Below, piece after piece: positions 20,625 through 29,594 of a DNA stretch of 32,010 nucleotides (positions are counted from its first letter, which is position 1; the number at the start of each line of letters is the position of its first letter). The notes beneath the pieces were generated by a model, which did not search any database, was not told the origin of the DNA, and worked only from the letters and a program-made list of their open reading frames with translations. The position numbers were made by a program, and so were the translations under genes. Source of the DNA: GCA-2746795 sp964643965 (GTDB lineage Bacteria; Chloroflexota; Anaerolineae; Promineifilales; Promineifilaceae); NCBI GenBank assembly GCA_964643965.1, contig CAZXVH010000054.1, positions 1-32,010 of the forward strand, in the 5' to 3' direction.

Positions 20625-23495
20625 ATGGTTGAACGATTAGATATTTGTTTGCTGGGCGGATTTTCTCTGCGAGGAGCGGGGCAGGCTGTGCGCGGCCTGA
20701 ACGCAGAACGGCCGCAAAGTTTGCTGGCCTATTTGCTGTTGCATCGGCAGGCGCCGATTTCGCGGAGGCGGTTGGCCTTTACCTTCTGGCCGGATTCCTC
20801 CGATGAACAGGCCCGCACCAATTTACGCAATTTGCTGCACACGCTGCGGCGCGGACTGCCAGAGGCGGATAGTTTCCTGGCGCTGGATACGCATACCGTA
20901 CAATGGCGTTCAGGCAGCCCATTTACCCTGGATGTGGCGGCATTTCAAGAAGCGCTGGCAGCGGCGCAACAGGCATCTGTGCCTGCTCTGCGCCGCCAAC
21001 AGCTGGAAACGGCCGTTTCCCACTACAAAGGCCCCTTGCTGCCCGGCAATTACGACGACTGGTTGATCCCGCTGCGCGAGACGTTGCAGCAAGAATACCA
21101 GGATGCGCTGCGCCAATTGGCTCTTTTGCTGGCAGAAAGCAGTGCGTGGCAAACGGCCGTTCATTATGCTCGCCTGCTGCAAAAGGAAGACCCGCTCAGT
21201 GAAACGGCCGTGATGCTGCTCATGCAGCTTTACGCCCAAATGGGCGATGAAGCTGCTGTGCGCCGGGCTTATCAGGCCGGGGCCAACGCCTTGCGCCAGG
21301 AGCTAGACGCCGAGCCGGGCCTGGCGCTGCAAACCGCCTATGCCCACGCCTTGCAGCATATGGCGGCAACCAGTCAGGCAGAAACAGAGTGGGAAACGGC
21401 CGTTACCCCCTCTCCGCGCCTCTCCCCCAGGCAAGCGCCGCACCTGCCGCGGCAAGCCACTCCCTTTGTCGACCGGGAGGCAGAGCTGGCTAAACTGGCC
21501 GCCCAGTTAGCGAACCCCGCCTGCCGCCTGCTGACCATTATGGGGCCAGGCGGCGTGGGCAAAACACGCCTGGCGCTGCAAGCCGCCACCGGGCATGTCA
21601 CCATTTTTGCCGATGGCGCGGCCTTTATCCCCCTGGCCGCCATCACCGATCCCCTGATTTTGCCCTCGGCTATCGCCCAGGGGCTGCCGTTCACCTTCAC
21701 GCGCACCGCCTCCCGCGCCGCCCAGCTTTTGCAATACCTGGCAGACAAAGAGATGCTGCTGGTTTTAGACAATGTAGAACAATTAGGCCCTCACATCACC
21801 TTTCTGACAGACATATTGGCCGCCGCTCCCCATATCAAGCTGCTAGTTACGTCTCGCCAACGGCTCCAGCTACGGGAAGAATGGCTGTTTCCCTTGCAAG
21901 GTTTGCCTTTGCCGTCCAGCCAGCAGCCCGGCGACCTCAACGAAAACAGTGCGGTGACTTTGTTTTTGCAAGTGGCGCGGCAGCATGAGTCCCGCTTTGC
22001 CCCCACGCCGGCCGACATGCAAGCCATCGTCCGCATCTGCCAGTTGGTGGATGGTATGCCTTTGGGTTTGGAACTGGCAGCGCCCTGGATTCGGCTGCTT
22101 TCTTGCGCCGAAATTAGTGAGGAGATTGAGAAGAATCTTGATTTTCTCACCAGCGCTCACCAAAACATCCCAGAACGGCATCGCAGTATGCGGGCGGTGT
22201 TCAACCAATCTTGGGAGATGTTGACGCCGGCCGAACAGGCAGTTTTCAGCAGCCTCTCTTTATTTGTGGGCGGTTTCAGCCGGGAGGCGGCGGAGCAGGT
22301 AGCGGGCGCCAGCCTGCCTCTCTTATCTGGGCTGCTGGATAAATCACTGGTGCGCCGTTTGGATAACGGCCGTTATGACATCCACGAACTGCTGCGCCAA
22401 TATGCCGCCAGCCAGTTACAACAGTCAGCCGACCCTTATGCCGCTCAGTCTGGTTTTGCCGCTTATTATGTGGATTTGGTGGAAACGGCCGTTGACCACC
22501 TCATCGGTCCCGAGCAGCAACTCTGGCTGGATACATTAGAGACGGAATACGACAATCTGCAAGCAGCTTTAAGTTGGTCTGTGGCGGCACAAGAGACAGA
22601 AACGGCCGTGCGCCTGGGGGCCGCGTTGGGACGCTACTGGTGGCTGCGCCACCCGCTCATCGAAGGGGATAACTGGCTGCGCCAGATTTTGGCGCTGCCC
22701 GGCCCCCACACCGCCCACCGCGCCCGCGCCATGTGCTATGCAGGTATGCTGGCCCGCCTGCGTCGGGATTACAGCGCAGCGGAAACATGGCTGACGCAGT
22801 GCCTTCAAGATCAACAGCAAATGGATGGAACATTAGACCTGGGCCGCACCCTGAACGAATTGGGCATGTTGTACCTGGAACAAGGCGCCTTTGCCCAGGC
22901 GCAGCCCCTTTTTGAAACGTGGCTGGCGTTGGCTCGCCAGTTGGAATCGGCGCACGGCGTCACCATTGCCCTGCTGAATTTGGGCATGACGGCGCAATAT
23001 CAAGACCATTTCCAGCAGGCTGAAGCTTATTATGAAGAAGGGTTAACCCTGGCCCGCCAGCATCGTTTGCTGACCAATGTGGCTATGATACTCAACAGTT
23101 ACAGCACCCTGCATCTGGAACTGCATCAATGGGAACAGGCGCGAGCGATGCTGTTAGAAAGTATGCAATTGAATCTTGATCTGGGTCATAAGAGTGGCCT
23201 GGCCTGGTCCTTTTTGGGGCTGCTAACGCTGCACCACCAGGCAGGCCATTGGGAAACGGCCGCCCACCTGGTGGGGGTGCAGGAAAGGTTACGCCGTGAA
23301 CTGGGCGCAGCCCTGCCACCCGCCAACCAACTACATTTTGAGGCTCTCGTCGCTGATCTACAGCAGCGGTTGAGCGTCGAACGGCTGGCGGCTTTTCAGC
23401 AGCAAGGGCGAGAGATGACGTTGGAAGAGGCTGCTTCTATGGCGCAGACGAGTGGAGAGTGCGGATTGCAGTGTGCGGAAACGGCCGTTCCTTGA
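20625..23495 (+). CDS. BTAD / NB-ARC ATPase / TPR transcriptional regulator
   Basis: The 957-residue protein combines four parts. First a winged-helix DNA-binding domain (LDICLLGGFSLR ... LAYLLLHRQAPISRRRLAFTFWP ... RTNLRNLLHTLRRGL), then the BTAD bacterial activator domain (to about residue 255). Then a signalling NTPase of the STAND type with Walker A GPGGVGKT (Lys313), Walker B MLLVLDNVEQL and LLVTSRQRL. Last, TPR-like repeats (about residues 640-950). Such proteins act as ligand-gated activators. ATG 20625 is preferred to an upstream frame from 20523 because the DNA-binding domain starts directly after it. No ribosome binding site is visible, while CATAAT at 20613-20618 would place a transcript start near the ATG, so a leaderless message is possible. 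Eight ACGGCCGT motifs fall inside, seven read TAV. Confidence 0.9.
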   Translation: MVERLDICLLGGFSLRGAGQAVRGLNAERPQSLLAYLLLHRQAPISRRRLAFTFWPDSSDEQARTNLRNLLHTLRRGLPEADSFLALDTHTVQWRSGSPFTLDVAAFQEALAAAQQASVPALRRQQLETAVSHYKGPLLPGNYDDWLIPLRETLQQEYQDALRQLALLLAESSAWQTAVHYARLLQKEDPLSETAVMLLMQLYAQMGDEAAVRRAYQAGANALRQELDAEPGLALQTAYAHALQHMAATSQAETEWETAVTPSPRLSPRQAPHLPRQATPFVDREAELAKLAAQLANPACRLLTIMGPGGVGKTRLALQAATGHVTIFADGAAFIPLAAITDPLILPSAIAQGLPFTFTRTASRAAQLLQYLADKEMLLVLDNVEQLGPHITFLTDILAAAPHIKLLVTSRQRLQLREEWLFPLQGLPLPSSQQPGDLNENSAVTLFLQVARQHESRFAPTPADMQAIVRICQLVDGMPLGLELAAPWIRLLSCAEISEEIEKNLDFLTSAHQNIPERHRSMRAVFNQSWEMLTPAEQAVFSSLSLFVGGFSREAAEQVAGASLPLLSGLLDKSLVRRLDNGRYDIHELLRQYAASQLQQSADPYAAQSGFAAYYVDLVETAVDHLIGPEQQLWLDTLETEYDNLQAALSWSVAAQETETAVRLGAALGRYWWLRHPLIEGDNWLRQILALPGPHTAHRARAMCYAGMLARLRRDYSAAETWLTQCLQDQQQMDGTLDLGRTLNELGMLYLEQGAFAQAQPLFETWLALARQLESAHGVTIALLNLGMTAQYQDHFQQAEAYYEEGLTLARQHRLLTNVAMILNSYSTLHLELHQWEQARAMLLESMQLNLDLGHKSGLAWSFLGLLTLHHQAGHWETAAHLVGVQERLRRELGAALPPANQLHFEALVADLQQRLSVERLAAFQQQGREMTLEEAASMAQTSGECGLQCAETAVP

Positions 23496-23531
23496 GCCTG
23501 CCGAAAAGAACAGAATGGAAACGGCCGTTTC
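23478..23531. terminator. Paired ACGGCCGT motifs at the end of the regulator gene
   Basis: GAAACGGCCGTT (23478-23489, the last codons of the regulator) can pair with AACGGCCGTTTC (23520-23531). No clean T run follows. It repeats the pattern seen at 12467 and 18015. Confidence 0.45.
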
Positions 23532-23559
23532 TCCTTCCCCCTGTTTAACCATCACTATC

Positions 23560-23568
23560 TGCTATAAT
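23560..23568 (+). promoter_or_regulatory. Extended -10 promoter of the STAS gene
   Basis: TGCTATAAT is an ideal extended -10 box, 41 bases before the ATG at 23610. The -35 region (CTGTTT) is weak, as allowed with extended -10 promoters. Confidence 0.65.
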
Positions 23569-23609
23569 ACCTGCCACTTACCAATACCTCACCAAATCAG
23601 GGAAAGCGC

Positions 23610-23945
23610 ATGGACATAAAAACCAGCCAACAGGAAGATGTCACGATCATCACCATCAATGGCGAAATCCAACGTCAAACCTCTCCCCTCATTCAGGAGC
23701 AAATCACACCGCTCATCACGCCACACTGCAAAATAGTGCTGGATATGAGCGGCGTCACTTACATATCCAGCGCTGGCCTGCGCCTGCTGCTGCTCTTTTA
23801 CCGCCAGATTGAAGCTGAAAACGGCCGTATCGTCTTCACCGGGCTGCAAGAAATGGTCCACGACACCATGTCGATCACCGGCTTCCTGGAGTTCTTCGCC
23901 ATCTACCACACTACGATTGAAGGCATCAACGCCTTAAACAGTTAG
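23610..23945 (+). CDS. STAS-domain anti-sigma factor antagonist
   Basis: The 111-residue protein is a single STAS domain like SpoIIAA/RsbV. The conserved loop reads LDMSGVTYISSAGLRLL; Ser54 aligns with the phosphorylated serine of SpoIIAA (DSSG), although the preceding Asp is replaced by Ser. In the partner-switching scheme the dephosphorylated antagonist binds an RsbW-like kinase, is phosphorylated by it and is reset by a PP2C phosphatase. Both partners are encoded a little downstream (26228 and 26701), on the other side of glgX. GGGAAAG before the ATG and a clear -10 box support the start. One ACGGCCGT motif (23821) reads NGR. Confidence 0.93.
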   Translation: MDIKTSQQEDVTIITINGEIQRQTSPLIQEQITPLITPHCKIVLDMSGVTYISSAGLRLLLLFYRQIEAENGRIVFTGLQEMVHDTMSITGFLEFFAIYHTTIEGINALNS

Positions 23946-23991
23946 TAATAACTTATCAATGAATTTCTTGCACAAAAAACAAGAAAATCGA

Positions 23992-24022
23992 CCGCAGATA
24001 GCGCTGATGGCGGCATCTGCGG
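23992..24022. terminator. Hairpin between the STAS gene and glgX
   Basis: CCGCAGAT (23992-23999) pairs with ATCTGCGG (24015-24022). It has a long loop and no T run; it may be a weak terminator or a processing site. Confidence 0.35.
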
Positions 24023-24063
24023 ATAAATCTTTTCTGGTTTATCCAGGTTAGGAAACATGCTTG

Positions 24064-26178
24064 ATGGATCGCATTGACGTATACCCTACACATCGCCATG
24101 AAAACTTCCTGCTCCGTGCCGGCCGGCCTTATCCCTTTGGCGCTACTTTCGTGCCGGGCGGCGTTAATTTTGCCATCTTTTCCCGCCACGCCACCTCCTG
24201 CACCCTGGTGCTGTTTGAGAGCGGCGCCAATAAACCGTTCGGCGAAATCCCATTCCCCATAGAGTTCCACATTGGCAATGTCTTTGCCATGGTTGTCTTT
24301 GAACTGGATCATGAAAATGTGGAGTATGGCTACCGCTTTGACGGCCCATTCGCCCCCCATCAAGGGCATCGGTTCGACCGCAGCCAGATTTTGTTAGACC
24401 CCTACGCCAAAGCAGTCAGCGGCCGCAATGTATGGGGCAAACAGCCGGTAAACAACAGCCAGTTTCAACATCGCGGGCTGCTGGTTTATGATGATTTTGA
24501 CTGGGTGAACGATCGGCCCCTGGGCATCCCTGCCGAAGACCTGATCATCTACGAAATGCATGTGCGCGGCTTGACCCGCCATCCGTCATCCGGCGTCAAA
24601 TACCCCGGCACTTTTGCTGCCATCCGCGACAAAATTCCGTATCTCAAAGAATTAGGTATCAACTGCGTGGAACTGATGCCCATTCATGAATTTGATGAAC
24701 TACACAACAAATTTATCAACCCGGAAACAGAGAAACCGCTCAAAAATTATTGGGGATACAACACTGTCGGCTTTTTTGCGCCCAAAGCCGGGTATGCCGC
24801 CACCGGCGCGTTGGGTATGCAGGTGGATGAGTTCAAGGCGCTGGTAAAGCTGCTGCATCAAAACGGCATTGAGGTGATGCTGGATGTGGTCTTCAACCAC
24901 ACCGGCGAAGGCGGCAACGATGACGATTACATGTTCTCGTTTCGTGGCATCGACAATAAGACGTATTACATGCTCAAACCAGACGGCCGTTATTACAATT
25001 TTAGCGGAACCGGCAACACCATGAACTGTAACAATCCGGTGGTACGCAACATGGTCCTCGACTGCCTGCGCTACTGGGTGGCTGAATACCACATCGATGG
25101 CTTCCGCTTCGACCTCGCCTCCATCCTCGGCCGTGACGCCCAGGGCAACCCCCTCTCCAACCCGCCCCTGTTGGAAGCGCTGGCTTACGATCCTGTGCTA
25201 GGCAAAACCAAACTTATCGCGGAAGCGTGGGACGCTGGTGGCCTCTATCAGGTTGGCTCCTTCCCGGCATACGGCCGTTGGGCAGAATGGAACGGCCAAT
25301 ACCGAGACGCCATCCGCCGCTTCCTCATCGGCGATATGGGCCAGATTGGGGTCGCCGCCGAAGCCATACAAGGCTCCCCCCACCTTTACCCGGAACGCGG
25401 CCCTACCGCTTCCATCAACTTCATCACCGCCCATGACGGCTTTACATTGGCCGATCTTTTCTCGTACAATGAAAAGCATAACTGGGCAAACGGCGAAGGC
25501 AACCGGGACGGCCATAACGACAACCACAGTTGGAACTGCGGCTGGGAAGGCCCCACAACCGATCCTAAAATCAACACCTTGCGCCGTCGTCTCATCAAAA
25601 ACGCCGTCGCCATTTTGATGGTCAGCCAGGGCATCCCCATGCTGCTCATGGGCGACGAGGTGGCCCACACCAAAGCTGGCAACAACAATACCTACTGCCA
25701 AGACAATGCGTTAAGCTGGTTTGATTGGACTCGCGTTGAGTCCCAGAGCGACATATTACGCTTCTTTAAAAATTGCATCGCTTTCCGCCAGGCGCATCCC
25801 GCTTTACGCCGCCGCCGCCATTTTCGCAACGAAGATCACATGGGCAGCGGTTTTGCCGACATCTCCTGGCACGGCATAGAAGCATGGAAAACGGACTGGT
25901 CTTACCACAGCCGCACCCTGGCCTTTATGCTGGATGGGCAGCACGCCCGGCAAGGCAGCGCGCAGGATGATACCCTCTACGTGGCTATGAATATGCATTG
26001 GGAAAGCCACGCCTTTGAGCTGCCTGGCCTGCCCAGAAAGAAAAAATGGCATCTATTTGCCAACACCAGTATGCCTTCACCGGCTGACAGTTGTACGCCT
26101 GGTCAAGAGGTTTTGCTGGAAAATCAGCACACCTTCCTGGTGGGGGCGCGTTCGGTTGTCATTTTAGTGGGACGGTGA
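24064..26178 (+). CDS. glgX: Glycogen debranching enzyme GlgX (isoamylase type)
   Basis: The 705-residue enzyme has an N-terminal CBM48 domain (PFGATFVPGGVNFAIFSRHATSCTLVLFE; YGYRFDGPFAPHQGHRFD) and a GH13_11 catalytic domain. GH13 regions: DVVFNHTGEGG, GFRFDLAS with nucleophile Asp350, IAEAWDAGGLYQVG with acid/base Glu387, and TAHDGFTL with Asp458. It hydrolyses alpha-1,6 branches of glycogen trimmed by phosphorylase. A TTG codon lies directly before the ATG at 24064; AGGA is 10 bases before the ATG. The gene lies between the STAS antagonist gene and the RsbW-like kinase gene, all on one strand, which suggests that glycogen mobilisation is co-expressed with the partner-switching regulators. 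Two ACGGCCGT motifs. Confidence 0.95.
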   Translation: MDRIDVYPTHRHENFLLRAGRPYPFGATFVPGGVNFAIFSRHATSCTLVLFESGANKPFGEIPFPIEFHIGNVFAMVVFELDHENVEYGYRFDGPFAPHQGHRFDRSQILLDPYAKAVSGRNVWGKQPVNNSQFQHRGLLVYDDFDWVNDRPLGIPAEDLIIYEMHVRGLTRHPSSGVKYPGTFAAIRDKIPYLKELGINCVELMPIHEFDELHNKFINPETEKPLKNYWGYNTVGFFAPKAGYAATGALGMQVDEFKALVKLLHQNGIEVMLDVVFNHTGEGGNDDDYMFSFRGIDNKTYYMLKPDGRYYNFSGTGNTMNCNNPVVRNMVLDCLRYWVAEYHIDGFRFDLASILGRDAQGNPLSNPPLLEALAYDPVLGKTKLIAEAWDAGGLYQVGSFPAYGRWAEWNGQYRDAIRRFLIGDMGQIGVAAEAIQGSPHLYPERGPTASINFITAHDGFTLADLFSYNEKHNWANGEGNRDGHNDNHSWNCGWEGPTTDPKINTLRRRLIKNAVAILMVSQGIPMLLMGDEVAHTKAGNNNTYCQDNALSWFDWTRVESQSDILRFFKNCIAFRQAHPALRRRRHFRNEDHMGSGFADISWHGIEAWKTDWSYHSRTLAFMLDGQHARQGSAQDDTLYVAMNMHWESHAFELPGLPRKKKWHLFANTSMPSPADSCTPGQEVLLENQHTFLVGARSVVILVGR

Positions 26179-26189
26179 AGCGCGGGGCA

Positions 26190-26222
26190 AGATTGGTTCA
26201 ATTTTGGAGATTGTACCAATTT
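26190..26222. repeat. AGATTGGTTCAAT hairpin repeat, degenerate copy
   Basis: AGATTGGTTCAATTTT followed by GATTGTACCAATTT resembles the perfect hairpin at 29595-29628. It lies between glgX and the kinase gene. Confidence 0.6.
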
Positions 26223-26227
26223 GAGAA

Positions 26228-26692
26228 ATGAAAAGAGAGGAAAATCTATTTGTCATGGAAACCTTAAAGGTTCCGGCCATATTACAAAGTTTAGAGCCTG
26301 TCATTAATTATGCCCTGACGGCCGCCGGTGAAGCCGGTTTTAGCCAACAGGAGCGATGGCGGGTGCAGCTGGCTGTGGATGAACTGGCGACCAATATTAT
26401 TGAGCATGGTTATAAGAAGGCAGGGTTAAGCGGGGAGTTGTTGATTTCGGCGGAATATAATGAGGAGCAGATCGTTATCTATTTAGAAGATACAGGGCAA
26501 GGGCATGATCCCAGAAGCACCCCGCCACCTAATTTGAATGTACCGGTTGAGGAACGGCCGTTAGGGGGTCTGGGCATTTATCTGGCATTGTGGGCGCTGG
26601 ATAAGTTTGATTACGAACAACAGGGGGATCGAAACCGAAGTACGCTCATTGTGCAAAAAACGTGCCCCAGCCGGGAACGCAAAACACGCTAA
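26228..26692 (+). CDS. RsbW-like anti-sigma factor / serine protein kinase (HATPase_c)
   Basis: The 154-residue protein has the GHKL ATPase boxes of RsbW/SpoIIAB: N box VDELATNIIEHGY, G1 box DTGQGHDP and G2 box GGLGIYL. It would phosphorylate the STAS antagonist and hold a sigma factor or another target when free. No sigma factor gene is visible in the window. The start is uncertain: ATG 26228 has little upstream signal, while ATG 26255 follows GAGAGG at a long spacing. The end lies eight bases before the phosphatase ATG, so the two are an operon. One ACGGCCGT motif (26554) reads ERPLGG. Confidence 0.92.
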   Translation: MKREENLFVMETLKVPAILQSLEPVINYALTAAGEAGFSQQERWRVQLAVDELATNIIEHGYKKAGLSGELLISAEYNEEQIVIYLEDTGQGHDPRSTPPPNLNVPVEERPLGGLGIYLALWALDKFDYEQQGDRNRSTLIVQKTCPSRERKTR

Positions 26693-26700
26693 AATACCTT

Positions 26701-28539
26701 ATGACTATCACCTACGCCAACCTCCTCGCCATTGATGCCGACGAAGATCGTATCAAACTTTTAACCGACACCATGAAACAGCAAGGGTGGTATGCTGTCA
26801 CCACCTGTACCAACGCCCATACCGCCCTGTTTTTGCTATCCAGTAAATTGTTCGACGCCATCCTCATTGATGTCCATGAAGCCAGCAGCAATGAGTTTGA
26901 ATTCCTCAAACGAACCCGAATCGATCCCCGTTACAATCAAGTACCCATCATCATTCTGGCGGAAATCGGCGAATATGATCTGGTAACGGCTTGCCTGGAA
27001 CAGGGCGCCACCGACTATTTGCGTGTGCCTACCAATCATATCTTGCTCAAGACTCGCCTGAGCACCCATCTACAACAGCGAGAAATCAGGTCGCAGGCGC
27101 TTTCTTGCCTGGACGCCTTTAACTCCATGAAGAAACTGGCGGATGATTTACGCGAGATCATTTTGCCTTTAGGCATCGCTTTATCCAGCGAAAACAGTTT
27201 TGACATTCTTTTGGAGCGAATCGTTGAAGAAGCTCAACAAATTTGTAATGCAGACGCCGGCATCCTTTATTTGCGTACCGGGGATAAGTTAGACTTTGTC
27301 ATACTTCGTGTCAGCTCGTTAAACCTGGCTTATGGCGGCGCTAACAATCCACCCATCCCGTTTGCGCCTTTGCCCCTGTATGACAGCGCCGGCAACGCCA
27401 ACCACAGCCAGGTCGCTGCCTATGTCGCCCTCGAAGGGGTGACAATCAACATTCCAGACATTTACAATACTGATGACTTTGATTTTTCCGCAGCTTATTC
27501 ATTTGACAAGGTGAACCAGTATCGCTCACTCTCCTGCCTCACTGTTTCTCTGAAAAAAGATGAGGTTATCGGCGTTTTACAACTGATAAACGCCAAATCA
27601 CCAGAGGGAGAGCAGGTGACGCCTTTCTCGGTTTACCACAAACTGGTAACAGAATCGCTGGCGGCGCAGGCGGCGGTGGTGCTGCACAATCATGTGCTGC
27701 GTGAACGGCAAAAAGAGCTGCTGTACGCTGAACAAGAATTGCAAATAGGCCACCAGGTTCAATCTGCGTTCCTGCCCAAAGAGATCCCGCAGCCCCCTGG
27801 CTGGGATATCGCCTTTTATTTTGAGCCATCTCGCCTGGTTGCCGGTGACTTTTATGATGCTTTCCATTTACCAAATAATAAAATTGCCCTGGTTATTGCA
27901 GACGTGTGTGATAAAGGGATGGGCGCTGCTATTTTTATGGCGCAGATACGCAGTCTGCTGCGGGCGTTTATTGACCAACATTATTTTCTGGTAGACCACA
28001 AGTTAATAGCAGAGAATGTGCAAGAATTTGAGGTAGAAAAGGATATAACTTCTTTCGATCCCATTGATTATGTGGCGCTCTATAACGCCATGGTGCTTAC
28101 CAACGCCCACATAGGCAGCAATCACGGCAATCACAATATGTTTGTCACGATTTTTATGGCGTTTTTGGATCCGGAAACAGGGGAATATATTTATATTAAC
28201 AGCGGACATTTGCCGCCTCTGGTTTTTAATAATGGCAATTTAAAGAGACGCTTGCTGCCCACTGGCCCGGCTGTCGGCTTAAGGCCGCAAGCGCAGTATC
28301 AGATTAAAAGTGGGCAGTTGGCTTCTGACGATATACTGCTGGCTTATACGGATGGCGTCACAGAAGCCCGCAATATGGATCGAGAATTGTATGGTCTGTC
28401 TCGATTGTATGATGTGATGAAGAAACGGCCGTTATCAGCCGCCAACGTTCTCCTCCACATCGTCAACGATGTACACGCCCATGTGAATCTGGCAGGACAA
28501 TACGATGACATTACCTTATTAGCCGTGCAGCGTAAATGA
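26701..28539 (+). CDS. Receiver-GAF-PP2C (SpoIIE/RsbU-type) phosphatase
   Basis: The 612-residue protein has a receiver-like domain (residues 1-125; acceptor Asp57 in LIDVHEASS), a GAF domain (about 150-330) and a PP2C-type SpoIIE domain (from about 340). Metal-binding aspartates are in VAGDFYD (Asp383), IADVCDKGMGAA (Asp401/404) and YTDGVTEA (Asp551). The receiver is atypical: the usual conserved Lys-Pro is replaced by VPTN (DYLRVPTN), so phosphorylation-driven switching is doubtful. The SpoIIE domain has an insertion (about 60 residues, LVDHKLIAENVQEFEVEKDITSFD). It would dephosphorylate the STAS antagonist in response to GAF ligands or receiver partners. ATG 26701 is chosen; an in-frame GTG at 26662 overlaps the kinase gene. 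One ACGGCCGT motif reads KRPL. Confidence 0.92.
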   Translation: MTITYANLLAIDADEDRIKLLTDTMKQQGWYAVTTCTNAHTALFLLSSKLFDAILIDVHEASSNEFEFLKRTRIDPRYNQVPIIILAEIGEYDLVTACLEQGATDYLRVPTNHILLKTRLSTHLQQREIRSQALSCLDAFNSMKKLADDLREIILPLGIALSSENSFDILLERIVEEAQQICNADAGILYLRTGDKLDFVILRVSSLNLAYGGANNPPIPFAPLPLYDSAGNANHSQVAAYVALEGVTINIPDIYNTDDFDFSAAYSFDKVNQYRSLSCLTVSLKKDEVIGVLQLINAKSPEGEQVTPFSVYHKLVTESLAAQAAVVLHNHVLRERQKELLYAEQELQIGHQVQSAFLPKEIPQPPGWDIAFYFEPSRLVAGDFYDAFHLPNNKIALVIADVCDKGMGAAIFMAQIRSLLRAFIDQHYFLVDHKLIAENVQEFEVEKDITSFDPIDYVALYNAMVLTNAHIGSNHGNHNMFVTIFMAFLDPETGEYIYINSGHLPPLVFNNGNLKRRLLPTGPAVGLRPQAQYQIKSGQLASDDILLAYTDGVTEARNMDRELYGLSRLYDVMKKRPLSAANVLLHIVNDVHAHVNLAGQYDDITLLAVQRK

Positions 28540-28572
28540 AACGAAAGGTGTAGTCCAAACAAGGAGGACAAG

Positions 28573-29586
28573 ATGGGAAAGAAAAAAGCAAAGCAAGAGA
28601 AGAAGAAAGGGAATGAAAAAGCGGCGAAAAAGAATACGGCCGTTGCCAAAAACAAACAGGCAACCAGCCACGCGCCTCTCAAAATCCTCACCGAAAACGC
28701 GGAATTTAGCAGCCGCGCCCCCCAAACGAACGCCGATTTAATGGAAACTCAGACCGTGCAAATCAAAGAACACCTTTTGCCCGAAGAGCCACCTGAATAC
28801 AAAAGCAATGGGAAACTCAAAACCGGTTACTACGAACGTCAACTGCAACATCTACAAGAGGAACTGGTTAAATTACAATATTGGGCCGTAGAAAAAGGGC
28901 TGCGCGTGGTCATCGTCTTTGAAGGGCGCAGTGGGGCCGGTAAAGGCGGCGTTATCAAGCGTATCACCGAACGCACCAGCCCGCGCATCGTGCGCGTGGT
29001 GGCCCTGCCCACGCCCACCGACCGCGAAAAAACACAGTGGTGGTTTCAAAAATATGTGGTCCATCTGCCGGCGGCCGGCGAGATCGTCTTATTCGACCGC
29101 AGTTGGTACAACCGGGCGCTGGTGGAGCCAGTGATGGGCTTTTGCACCGATGATCAATATCGGGAATTTTTGCGTTCTTGCCCCCAGTTTGAACGTATGT
29201 TGGTGCGCTCCGGTATTATTTTGCTCAAATATTGGTTCTCGGTCAGCGATGAGGAACAGGAGCGCCGGTTCCAGGCTCGCGTGGATATTCCCTATAAGCG
29301 TTGGAAGCTCAGCCCGATGGATTTAGAAGATCGGCGGCGCTGGGGAGAATACTCTAAAGCCAAAGACCGCATGTTTGATTATACCGACATTAAACAGGCG
29401 CCCTGGTTTGTGGTGAACGCCGATGACAAGAAAAAGGCTCGCTTAAACTGCATCACCCATATTCTCAGCGCCATCCCCTATGAAGACATTACGCCCGGCG
29501 CGGTAGAACTGCCCCCCCGTGAAAAAAACACGGACTATATTCGCCCGCCTATCACGGAACAAACCTTTGTGCCGTCGATTTATTGA
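28573..29586 (+). CDS. ppk2: Polyphosphate kinase 2 (PPK2 family)
   Basis: The 337-residue protein has the PPK2 core: Walker A EGRSGAGKGG (Lys124), Walker B with LFDRSWYNR (Asp175), the basic lid region and RWKLSPMDLEDRRRWGEYSKAKDRMFDYTD. PPK2 enzymes transfer phosphate between polyphosphate and nucleotides. The length fits the class I (NDP-phosphorylating) group; I cannot prove direction. The first 40 residues are rich in Lys and Ala (MGKKKAKQEKKKGNEKAAKKN), an unusual basic tail that could bind polyphosphate or nucleic acid. AAGGAGG lies six bases before the ATG. It follows the phosphatase gene by 33 bases, so it may be part of the same operon, and a strong terminator follows. Confidence 0.95.
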   Translation: MGKKKAKQEKKKGNEKAAKKNTAVAKNKQATSHAPLKILTENAEFSSRAPQTNADLMETQTVQIKEHLLPEEPPEYKSNGKLKTGYYERQLQHLQEELVKLQYWAVEKGLRVVIVFEGRSGAGKGGVIKRITERTSPRIVRVVALPTPTDREKTQWWFQKYVVHLPAAGEIVLFDRSWYNRALVEPVMGFCTDDQYREFLRSCPQFERMLVRSGIILLKYWFSVSDEEQERRFQARVDIPYKRWKLSPMDLEDRRRWGEYSKAKDRMFDYTDIKQAPWFVVNADDKKKARLNCITHILSAIPYEDITPGAVELPPREKNTDYIRPPITEQTFVPSIY

Positions 29587-29594
29587 GCATCGTA

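Noticed and set aside
23610..28539. A sigma factor gene within the partner-switching module
   Set aside because: No protein in the window shows sigma-70 regions 2 or 4; the target of the kinase must be elsewhere or be another kind of protein.
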